DNA of 64,000 bases from Panorpa germanica (Eukaryota; Arthropoda; Insecta; Mecoptera; Panorpidae): NCBI GenBank assembly GCA_963678705.1, contig OY783214.1, positions 14,322,001 to 14,386,000 of the forward strand, in the 5' to 3' direction. This document shows, piece by piece, positions 1 to 10,400 of the stretch. Both the position numbers and the translations under genes were made by a program. The notes beneath the pieces are model-generated. The model was not told the DNA's origin, ran no database searches, and saw nothing but the letters and a program-made list of their open reading frames with translations. Numbering within the stretch: position 1 is the first letter of the stretch; every line of letters begins with the position of its first letter.

Positions 1-294
1 ATAAAAAAACAGCAAATTTAATTAAGGAATTTAAAGTAAATAGGGTAGACAATAAACAAAAAATGGTTCTATATATGTTGTGTCATTATTATCATAGTAA
101 ACATAGTAAAGTGTGTGTGCGTGTGATGTCATTTACTACCAACAGCTGCATCGTATGAAGTTACAAACTCATAAATAAAATATTGAATTTCTTGTATCTA
201 ATATTTTTATTACATACAGTTTTTAGATAAATATAATAATCAATTAGTAAAATTTATAATATAAAAACTATTTAAAAAATAAATAAAGTAATAT
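1..294. other. 3' flank of the glycosyltransferase-like gene
   Basis: AT-rich. On the minus strand an AATAAA motif lies at about 204-209, roughly 90 bases after the stop, and may end the transcript. No exon carrying the missing C-terminal part of the family is seen here. Confidence 0.5.
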
Positions 295-2911
295 CTAAAC
301 AAGTTTTAAGCCGTGACACTGTTCGACGACTTTTCCTCTGCAGAATGATTGCAAAGCATTCTGAATAATTTCCACAGCAGATTTATAACCTAATTTAGCA
401 CTAAATAAAATTTCCCAGGTTAAAGCGTGACAGGGTTGCCATGCGCTAATAAGAGCTCCGTCATTTCCATGTAACAAAGCTACTTCCGTATGTGTTTCCG
501 GTATAAAAATAAAAGAGTTATTAGTCTTATTGAAAGTTCTTGGTAAGCGATTTTCACTGTTATTTTGAATGCCGTGATTCAAAAAATTTGTTTTAAATGA
601 TTGGAACATATCGTATATTTTGTTTAACCTAGATTCTGTCTTATTTAAAGGAACTATGTTTATTATATGAGTAGTATTTTTTACTGGTAATTCATTGTTA
701 CCAATAGAACGACGTTTAATAGTTTTAGCTTTTATTACAGTTATATTTTCTTCGGTTTTCGTTGCATTCTTTTCAGCATTTGTTTCATTGTTAAAGTTAG
801 AGTCAGTGTTACCCGATTGGTTTATATATAAGTTAATATCTATAGCTGTTCCACCACTATTCCAAACTGCTAAAGCTCTGCAAGCTAGTAGAACACCGGA
901 GTCATCCAATTTCTTCCATGATGTGTATAATATTGATTTTTGAAAGTATTCTTCAATATCAGTGATTATAAATTCGACGTTAGCATGGAGATCGATAATA
1001 TCTTCGTAAATAACATTATCTAAACGTTTTTTTACACTTTTGTGTTTATTTACATAACTTGAAACACTTCCTTTCTTTAAAATAATGATCCGTATAGTTT
1101 TGTTTGGGTACGTATGAGATAGGTTTGCAATAAATTGCAGTTGCAATTCTGTGGTATCGTTTATTATGCAAGTGTGTATTGTAGGTGTTATAGATGTATT
1201 GTCCAGAGCACATTTCCTGTACTGTGTACTTCCGGTAGCAGTGCAAATCAATACCACCACGAAAAGTAACATGCCTGCTCCTATTAAGATTGCTATTTGA
1301 AGACATGTTGTGGCGTGATCTGAAATATAACAATTTATAAAGGGTGAATTTGATGTAGACTAGACGAAAAAATGTTACTTGACATATTATGTTTAATGTC
1401 CTATTTTAATGCTATTAGAATCATAAAATTACCCTATACACATATCGCCTTACAAATAAACCTGTTATAAAATTTATACCAGGTATAAACTGATAATAAG
1501 CCTGTCCGAACGGGCTTTATACCTGATATAAATTTTATAACAGGTTTATTTGTAATGCGAATAAAGTTTTGATATTATGAAGGTCAACCTTAAAAAATGT
1601 GTTCGCTCAAAATGTCAATGTTTTGAGCCAACGTTACCCTCTTTGATTGAAGTTTAATAGTTTATTACTATAAAAGAATATTGTTAAGGAAGGTGCAATC
1701 TACGTCGTTGTTGAATCGCTTTTTCAATATATCAAACCAAACTTAAGTTATATGCAGTTAAAAATTACCTAATTTCAGACTTAATTTTTTAATATTTACA
1801 AAAAAAATATTTTTTTTTTATTTCAACAACCACTTAGTTTTAACCTTTATTTATCATTTTATAAACTTTTTTTCTTCAAATTTTGATTATTGTACTTACA
1901 CGGCATTGGCAGCCAACGCACTTTTTCCACTACAAAAATATTCAGCGATAAATGCCCTAAGATTAAGATAGTTAACAGGCAATAGTGTAGAAAATATTTA
2001 AAATAAACAGAGAGGACCTATACGTTCTGCCACGCTTTTTTAAATTTCTTTTTGTTAATGTAAACATCATTTCAACATTTTTTTATATATATATAATCTC
2101 TAATAAATAAAATAAACTAAAAATATACTATCCCAGTAAACAATTTGGTGAAGTGCCCTATTTAGTGACGTTTCTATCACTATTTCACTTCAATTATAGT
2201 TCGCATCAACTTTAACTTCATTTGTATTCCGACAGGTGGAGTAATTTCGCCATTTCTAGCCGATAAAGTAGACATTTTATATGAAAAATGTGAGAAACTG
2301 AACTATAAATGAACTCTTTAATGACAAAAGAATCATAACGCATCTTCAATATGATGTCAAAGTGACTCCAAAATGTTTACTGGTATGTTATATCTCAGTT
2401 AAGTGCTTGTATAACTGTCTCATTTTTTCTCATACTACGTACGCATAAGTGCTTCTTGCTTACTCATTGACAGATGCTAACAAAATAAATATATAATCCA
2501 AATTACGATAGTTCGGCGGCGACTTATACTTAAAAGAGGTTATAAGAGCGATATAAATCAATAATACGAAAATAAATTTTATCTTATTCGTTTCTATACA
2601 CATTATAGAAATATAAGTGAGTCAGTGCTTTTTAGTTATATCGGCAGTTTATACCCCACAACTTATTTTAAGTATGAGTCGCCGCCGAACTCTCGTAATT
2701 TAAACTATAGCAAGGCAGACTTAACTGCAGCGTGCGCTAAAGGGGTGTCAAGGTTTCTAAAAGTATTTGCAAACTCACCTGGCCAAAGTATTACTACTCT
2801 TGCTACGCCCTTATGAAGACTGCCGTTTCTGCCAATTGCTCTTGACATGTCGAGATTATCTTCTTCAGATTCTTCAACCAAAAGACCACATTTTTCAGAG
2901 TTTTTAACCAT
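295..2911 (-). CDS. Divergent A4GALT-like (GT32 / Gb3-synthase family) type II membrane glycoprotein
   Basis: Two coding exons on the minus strand: 2911-2779 (44 codons plus one base, donor CCAG|gtgagt) and 1319-295 (acceptor atttcag). They join in phase to give 385 aa. The predicted order is an acidic 44-residue cytosolic tail, a membrane anchor at about residues 50-72, then a lumenal part with about 13 N-glycosylation sequons. The stretch at about 108-210 lines up, from memory, with lactosylceramide 4-alpha-galactosyltransferases: a THPESHVLVL-like block reads SHTYPNKTIRIIIL, NVQMLPLDL reads NVEFIITDI, and R-x4-W-x2-GG-x3-DxD reads R192, W197, GG200-201, D205-I-N207. The DxD is therefore DxN, and the usual SD before the arginine is absent. 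About 110 glycosylated, low-complexity residues (about 211-320) separate this from a block resembling the family's NGAFLAF segment. The family's C-terminal part (FYPI, HxW motifs) is absent. The exon structure is well supported. The family call is inference; the protein may be a pseudoenzyme or simply an unrelated secreted protein. Confidence 0.6.
1446..1559. mobile_element. Hairpin MITE (family 3), copy 1, in an intron
   Basis: Left arm 1446-1489 and right arm 1516-1559 are 44-bp inverted repeats with two mismatches around a 26-bp centre containing CTGTCCGAACGGGC. The element is almost entirely stem. It lies in the intron of the glycosyltransferase-like gene. Confidence 0.85.
2132..2384 (+). 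mobile_element. MITE family 2, copy 1 (253 bp)
   Basis: The ends are CCCAGTAAAC and GTTTACTGG; the interior is shared with copies at 34458 and 40767. It lies in the intron of the glycosyltransferase-like gene. Confidence 0.85.
2501..2700. mobile_element. Foldback / MITE with 35-bp G+C-rich terminal repeats
   Basis: Inverted repeats at 2501-2535 and 2666-2700 (centre GTTCGGCGGCGACT) match with two mismatches and enclose about 130 bp of AT-rich sequence. It sits in the intron of the glycosyltransferase-like gene, 79 bp from the exon 1 donor. No second copy is seen in this window. Confidence 0.65.
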
Positions 2912-3354
2912 ATTACAAATAGAAACATTAAATGTAAAACTAAATAATTATTTTATAAAAATGAACGCACATCTATTATCTATGGAATACTTAATTTAAG
3001 AATAAATAAAAATTAGATTAAATATTTGTTATTATTATCGTAAAAACAATTTTATATGAATGTATAATTTTTTTTAAAATGTTGGAAATATTTATTATTT
3101 GTTATGAAATTGTTCTAATACCATCTTTGTTTCGTTACTATTGTTTTGTACCAGCCTACTGCAAGTGCAGGTGCAAAATGAGTCCTGTGGATATGCAAAC
3201 TTCGTTTTAAGACGTAGTGTACATAATATTATTGTTCTAAGAAAAAATGAGCATAAGCATTGTTGCATTTTACGTAAGCTACTGATATAACGCAGTGCCG
3301 TAGCTACGATATAACCAGTGGGACCCTTGGATAATCTAACCGAGAACACGGTTT

Positions 3355-3983
3355 TTGGGCTTGTGTCCTATGTCTTAATTTCTATAAAAGTGTACTATAT
3401 ATTGACAAAGTGGGTTACGAGAACCTACAATGTCCAATTATTTTTTAATAACTCCTTATATGTTAAGAGATATTAACAATTAAAAAAGTCATTTTTTCCC
3501 TTTAATTATTCAAGAAATTCAACGTTGTACACATTCAAAATGCATGTGACATCACAAGCGCTGCCAACCTTACAGCTCATAAATCTCTGCTATATGTATT
3601 TATATATCAATATATCAAATATAATTTACAGCTATTTCAAGGAACAATCAAATTTCAATATTATGTCTGCCGTAACAGGGTTAAATAAAATAAAAACTTA
3701 TTATTCTTTGACTTGACTTGATTATTTCGACTACCAACAGCTGCAAAACATTACCACAGTACTGACCTACTCAACAAATAAGTGACGTTAAAATGCATTT
3801 CACGTCATACAAATATGGTCGACCATTTCTAGCGCTAAAACTACAATTCAAATTTTTAATTGCTATATCTACGTCAATATTTAGATATTTAATAAAATAG
3901 ACACACCAATACACATTTATTAACGTCAATTTCAATCAACAATTGAAAAATCGACCACTAAAAAATGAGGACACAAGCCCATT
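3355..3983 (+). mobile_element. MITE family 1, copy A (~629 bp)
   Basis: The terminal inverted repeat is AATGGGCTTGTGTCCT, with AGGACACAAGCCCATT at the other end. The interior is non-coding and shared with nine other copies here. The first two bases of this copy are changed (TT). It lies 3' of the mucin and 5' of the glycosyltransferase-like gene. Confidence 0.9.
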
Positions 3984-4614
3984 GGTAATGAACTCGTCGT
4001 AATATCATATTACTTGCCTAGGTGTGAGATGGAGAGATATGTGTGTTTAAGGCTGTAACTTCGTGAAGAGGAGGGGTAGGGGGAGGCGTAGAAGAGCAAA
4101 TACCTTCAACACCTCCATTACCCTATAAAGACCATTCAAAACAATTCAAAATTACATCTGGAAGAGCACGGTTCCTTGGAAAGCGAGTTTCCTGAAATAT
4201 TCTGACATAACCGGTAATAAATATTCTCAAAAGAACATATTATGGATAAAACGAATTAAATTTAATAGTGTGATGAGTTTCAAGATTCCAGTAAACTTTT
4301 GGATTTATATTTTTGATATTTTATTAACATTTAGTTATTTTAATCATGCATCCATCTCTGTGTACTGTATTTTTTCTGTTTTAAATATAATTTACAAAAT
4401 TAAAATTTTTATGACTTTTTTTTTTATTATAATAAACAAGCACCCGTAGGTCGTCGCTGCATACGTCTGCCTCCCCGCTTCTATTCTCTTCCACATTTTA
4501 ATCACTTTGTTTACTTTTCTTAAAATAAAATCAATTTTAATGTATTTTTATTTCTGGATTTTATTTTTGTAAACATAAAAGTAAAATATGTATTACGTAT
4601 ATTCAATGGGCTTG

Positions 4615-5235
4615 TGTCCTACGTCTTAATTTCTATAAAACTGTACTATATATTAATAAAGTGGGTTACTAGAACCTCAAATGTTCAATTATTTTTTAAT
4701 AACTCCTTATATGTTAAGAGATATTAACAATTAAAAAAGTCATTTTTTCTTTTTAATTATTAAAGGGATTCAACGTTGTATACATTCCATGTGACATCAC
4801 ATTCCTTGTGTAAGGTTACCAACCTTACAGCTCATAAATCTCTGCTATATGTATTTATATATCAAAATATAAAATATTATTTACAGCTATTTCAAGGAAC
4901 AATAAAATTCCAATATTATGTCTGCCTTAGCAGGGTTAAATAAAATAAAAACTTATTCTTCTTTGACTTGACTTGATTATTTCGACTACCAACAGCTACA
5001 AAACATTACCGCACTGACCTATTCAACAAATAACTGACGTTAAAATGCATTTCACGTCATACAAATATGGCCGACCATTTCTAGCGCTAAAACTACAATT
5101 CAAACTTTTAATTGCTATATCTCCGTCAATATTTAGATATTTAATAAAATAGACACGCCAATACACATTTATTAACGTCAATTTCAATCAACAATTGAAA
5201 AATTGACCATTAAAAAATGAGGACGCAAGCCCATT
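4615..5235 (+). mobile_element. MITE family 1, copy B (~621 bp)
   Basis: Same orientation as copy A, with both terminal repeats present (one GGACGCAAG variant). It is separated from A by 630 bp of unrelated sequence. Confidence 0.9.
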
Positions 5236-5572
5236 ATTAAATAACGTTTATGCAGTATGTAAATCTTAAATACGGTTTGTCTTTTTCTTTTTTTAAATAA
5301 TATTTTTTAATATAAGTTTTTGTAACAAAAATTAAAACTTACTTGATGTTGTAGGTGTATATTCACCGCGTTTGTTTCTTACCGATAAAAAGAAATTATT
5401 CACCTAGCTAACTCGCAGTAATTAATTTTAATAGCCGTAATTTCGTCATCGATATTACGAGAGTGATTTAGATGTTTTATGCTGACATGCAATTACGAAA
5501 AACTGTCGACATTATTATTTAAGTGTTCCAATAAATATTAAGTAGGTTATGTAGATATTTGTGCCGACCCGG

Positions 5573-6112
5573 AATGGGCTTGGGTGCTCATTCTTTAGTG
5601 GTCGATTTTTCAATTGTTGATTGAAATTGATGTTAATAAATGTGTATTCGCGTGTCTATTTTATTAAATATCTAAATATTGACGAAGATATAGCAATTAA
5701 AAGTTTGAATTGTAATTTTAGCGCTAGAAATGGTCGGCCATATTTGTATGACGGAAAATGCATTTTAACGTCAGTTATTTGTTGAGTAGGTCAGTGCTGT
5801 GGTAATGTTTTGTAGCTGTTGGTAGTCGAAATAATCAAGTCAAGTCAAAGAATAATAACTTTTTATTTTATTTAACCCTGCTAAGGCAGACATAATATTG
5901 GAATTTTATTGTTACTTGAAATAGCTGTAAATAATATTTGATATTTTGATATATAAATACATATAGCAGAGATTTATGAGTTGTAAGGTTGGCAGCGGTT
6001 GTGATGTTACATGCATTTGGAATGTGTACAACGTTGAATCCCTTTAATAATTAAAGGGAAAAAATGACTTTTTTAATTGTTAATATCTCCTGAAATATAA
6101 GGAGTTATTTTT
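5573..6112 (-). mobile_element. MITE family 1, copy C, inverted and truncated
   Basis: Inverted relative to A and B. It starts with AATGGGCTTGGGTGCTC and loses similarity near 6112 (GGAGTTATTTTT), so its last ~90 bp, including one terminal repeat, are missing. Confidence 0.85.
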
Positions 6113-7155
6113 AGAATATTTTTTCTTTTCTCTATATTTCACAAGTTGAAATTTCTCACTAAAATTCAATGAGTTGAATGCAATACAAATTATAACAACT
6201 ATTTTCGGCAAACTAATGGCTTTATTATTCAATTTGAATACATACATTTATTAAAAACAATTATAAATATTATAAAAATAAAACTAACACATTCAAACAA
6301 TACAGTCTATATACATTGCAAGTTAATTATTATAAATATACAAGTAATTTATATTTTATAGTTTTTTTAATAATCGATACAGTCTAAAGAAAATTACTGG
6401 ATATTTATTGCTTAACGGACCAGTGTTTACTGACTGGGTAATACATTTCTTAGGTTGGTAGTTAAATTATTTAAAATAATTTCTACTAATTGAAAAATAA
6501 TTTTTACTTTATTTAAATTACTTGTTTGTTTATTTTTCACACAAAATCAATCACACAAATTATTAATAAATTAAATTAATAAAGCAGTAATTAATTTATT
6601 TATAGTATTGTTTAAGAAATCAGTCTATTAGGGTTATGTTCAAACTAAGAGTAATAACTGTTTTTTTAGGTTAAAAAGTAGTTGTTTTTAGGTTAATAAA
6701 TATTCTCTTATTATCGTTTTAATTAATGTTTTCTAGACTGATTACTTAAAGAGAAATTAACCACCACCAAATATACCCCAACGAATTCTCAGAACCATAT
6801 ATTAACATAAGGTAAAGAGAATTCTTTTTTAAAGAATTTTAAAAATTCAGTACGATTGTTTATTTAATAAATAATTGTAAATGCAATATCATTTCGTATT
6901 ATTAAATTTAAATGTTACTTTATAAATATAATACTAATACTAATATTAATACAAGATACAGGTTAAATTAGTATCCCGCTAAAAACAAAACGTAAAAGTA
7001 ATATCTTTTTATAACCTATAAATTTGTGTGTTCAGCGAGATCTTTTGATTACATTTGTATCTTATTGCTTATTTCGTTGGGTTTCTAAAATTTCGTTTCG
7101 TGATGTATATTGTGGACACCTTTTTTTATTATCACTGAGTCTGTAAATTTCTTAT
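6113..7155. other. 3' flank of the mucin gene
   Basis: AT-rich, non-coding. A minus-strand AATAAA at 7125-7130 lies 25 bases after the mucin stop and is a plausible poly(A) signal. Otherwise nothing recognisable. Confidence 0.5.
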
Positions 7156-7425
7156 TCAATAAACACCTGTATTATTAATGTCAACCGGTATTCCAATTCT
7201 GGATTCTTGTGGAGCGTCAACACATTGTGGCAATCGCATTGATCTTTCGCATCGTTCTGTCATTGGCCAGTAAGTGTATCCTCTTGGGCATCTATAGACC
7301 ATTCCCGTTAAGTTTTCGGAGTGTTTTGTCTGTGTACACTTTAAGAAAGTTTGGGAACAGTAACTTCCATTCAGTGGGAAGTGTCCTTCAGTAGGACAAA
7401 GTTGTTTTGAAGTTCGAATTTTTAT
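7156..7425 (-). CDS. Mucin last exon: tenth chitin-binding domain
   Basis: The acceptor atttcag precedes position 7425. The 89 codons run IKIRTSKQLCPTEGHF and onward with six cysteines in chitin-binding spacing (LCP, SYC, LKC, YRCP, ERC, PQC), followed by a short tail ending NNTGVY and TGA. The preceding big exon ends exactly at a GCTCCG|gtaagta donor. The few codons read beyond that donor are intron. The domain is the most divergent of the ten and lacks the FYRCVDNG signature. Confidence 0.85.
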   Translation of the reverse strand: MKIRTSKQLCPTEGHFPLNGSYCSQTFLKCTQTKHSENLTGMVYRCPRGYTYWPMTERCERSMRLPQCVDAPQESRIGIPVDINNTGVY

Positions 7426-10400
7426 CTGAAATAAAGAATCTGTTAATGATATATTTATAAATTAACTGTATATTAAGTGCGCTATACTTACCGGAGCATC
7501 TTCATCCGCAAGTTGTCGAATACTTCTTGCACTACCTGTCGAACATGGACTAGTTTCAGATGCTTCCACACACTGAATCCTTTCATTGTCGTATACTGTT
7601 CCATTCGGGCAACTTAAAACAACAATATTAAAGTTCATGCTATTAGGTCTACTACTGCATTGGTAGAAGTTATTGCACTGAGTTGGGTGTCGTCGGAAAC
7701 CTGTTGGACATACGAATACAGATTGTCCTTCTTCCAGATCACCAGGACATGAGGAGTTGCCACTGCTTGGTCGTGATGTTGTAGTGGTAGTTGACGAAGT
7801 GGTTGATTCAGTTTGTGATTGTGTTGTTAATTCAGAATCTGTGGTTGTTGGTGGTTCGGTATTTGGAGTTGTGGGACTGTCGGTTGTAGTTTCCACTACT
7901 TGTGTTGTTGTATCCACTGAACTACTTGTTGTAATGGTGGTAATTTCTGTTGTTGCATCCGTTGTTGTTACTTCTGTTGTAACGGATGTAGGGTCAGTTA
8001 TTGCTGCATTTGTTGTTGTTTCAGTTGGAGCAGGGGATGCAGAATCTGTAGTGGTTTCAGAAATAGCTGTTGTACTATCAGTTGTGACTGTTGTTCCATC
8101 GGATGTAACTGTTGTTCCATCGGATGTAACAGTTGTTCCATCGGTTGTAACTGCAGAAACATCGGTTGTAACTGTTGTGGCTTCTGTTGTTACTGTTGTA
8201 GCTTCAGTTGCGTCTGATGTATTAGGACCCTCTGTAGTTCCCTCTGTTGTAATAGTAGATTCAGTTTGTTCTATGGTTGTTATTTCCGTTTGAGAAGATG
8301 TTGTACTTTCACTTCCTGAAGTAGTTGTTTCACTTATTTCAGTTGTAGAAACTCCATCTGTTGTTGTTGATGAAGATAATGTTGTTCCGCTATCTTCAGT
8401 TGTAGTTTCCGTTGTACTCTCAGTAGCAGTAGTTGTTGTTTCTGTTTTTCCATTTTCTTCTTCTGGTGTTGTAGTAGGTGTTGGTTGAGTTCCAGTACCA
8501 GAGCAATCTCTTGGGGGATAAACAGAATTTTCATGGTTACATGTGTCTAAACTGGGATCCCATATGGTACCTTCTGGACAAGTAAAATGGTAGATAGAGA
8601 ACCGTTCTCCTTTATCTGTATCCCAATCTACACATCTATAATACTTCTTACAATCTGTGGGATTCGAATAAAAACCTGCTTTTGTACAAGTGAAATTTCC
8701 TTTTGGTGTCTCAGTTGTGGAAGAACTACTAGTTGTAGAATCTGGTTCTTTAGGTTGCTCTGATGACGTTTCTTGATTACCACTTGTTGATGTTGCAGAT
8801 GTTGTTTGTGGTGAAGAAGTTGATGAAGATTCTTGTGATGTTGTCGATTCAGTACTTATACTAGTAGAATCAGTGGAGCCGGAAGTCGTAGACGCTTGTG
8901 ATGTAGTTTCTACACTACTTGAAGTTGAAGTTGATTCAGCACTTATACTAGTAGAATCTGTGGAGCCGGAAGTCGTAGATGCTTGTGATGTAGTTTCTAC
9001 ACTACTTGAAGTTGAAGTTGACGACTGTGTAGTAGAAGTCTCTGTTTCATTATTTGAACTAGTTGAACTTGGCGATGATGATGTAGGTTCTGAACTTGGT
9101 GTTGAACTACAGCCTTGTACAAGGTATTCGTGATTACAACCCTGAATTTCATTATCCCAAGCTGTTCCATCCCCACAAGTGAATTCATATCTTGTAAATC
9201 CGCCTTTCCCATTATCAACGCACCTGTAAAACTTTTTGCAATTGTTAGGATCTCCCATAAATCCTTCTTGTTTACATTCTGGTGCGTTAGTTGATGGACC
9301 TGATTCCGGGGTGGCACTTGTTGTAGACGCCGTAGTAGTACTTAACTCTGTGCTAACTGTTGTACTAGATTCAGTTGTACTATTATTTTCAGATTCCTTT
9401 CCGTCTTCAGTTGGTTGAGCTGTACTTGACTGACTTGAGGATTCTGTTGAGGACGCCTCAGTGGAGGACTGTGTTGTAGACGATTCCGTTGATTGTTGAT
9501 TTTCTTGGGTAACTTCATTTCCTCCACTTTCAGTAGTACCTTTGCTACAAGTAGATACAGCATATTCATGATTGCAAGCAAGTATTTCGTTGTCCCACGC
9601 AGTTCCAGGACCGCAATTGAAATCATATTTAGTGAATCCACCTTTACCATTATCAACACATCTGTAAAACTTTTTGCAATTGTTTGGATCACCCATGAAA
9701 CCTTCCTGATTACATTCTGTGCCGACAGGTGATGGAGATGACGTTGTTGCATTTTTGTTACTTTCCTCTGTTGTTTGATTAGAAGATTCTGAACTAGTGC
9801 CGGAATTACTGGATCCTGTAGAAGTAGTTGCACTTTCGGAGGTAGATGTAGATCCTGAAGTTGACGAACCGCTAGAGCTTGTTGAAGTACCTGAACTTTC
9901 AGAACTTGTTGAACTTTCTGATGAAGTACTAGTTTCAGAGCTTGTTGAACTACTCCCCGAATCGGTGGAACTACTGGAGCTGGTAGAACTGCTCGAACTT
10001 GTTGAGCTACTGGAGCTGGTTGAACCACTAGAGCTGGTTGAACTGCTCGAACTTGTTGAACTGTCGGTAGTACCTTGAGCAGATTCTGTAGTTTGAGTCT
10101 GATTTTGATTTGTTGTCGTTTGTTGTTGTGTTGTTGAAGAATTTTCAGAACTTGAAGTGGAGCTGCTTGTAGTTCCGGAACTGGCTGTCTCTGTATTAGT
10201 TGTTGTACTTTCTGATCCTGATGATTGAGTAGAAGTGCTTCCTTGTGATGCATTACCACAAAGTGGAACAGATGCTTCATGGTTACAGCCTTGAATTTCA
10301 TTATCCCAACCCGTTCCTTCACCGCAAGTAAAATCATACTTTGTATAACCTCCTTTACCGTTATCCACACACCTATAAAACTTTTTGCAATTTTCAGGAT

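Noticed and set aside
7462-7491. C-terminal extension VSIAHLIYS of the mucin
   Set aside because: It begins exactly at a gtaagta donor and is intron read-through; the next exon at 7425 continues with a chitin-binding domain.
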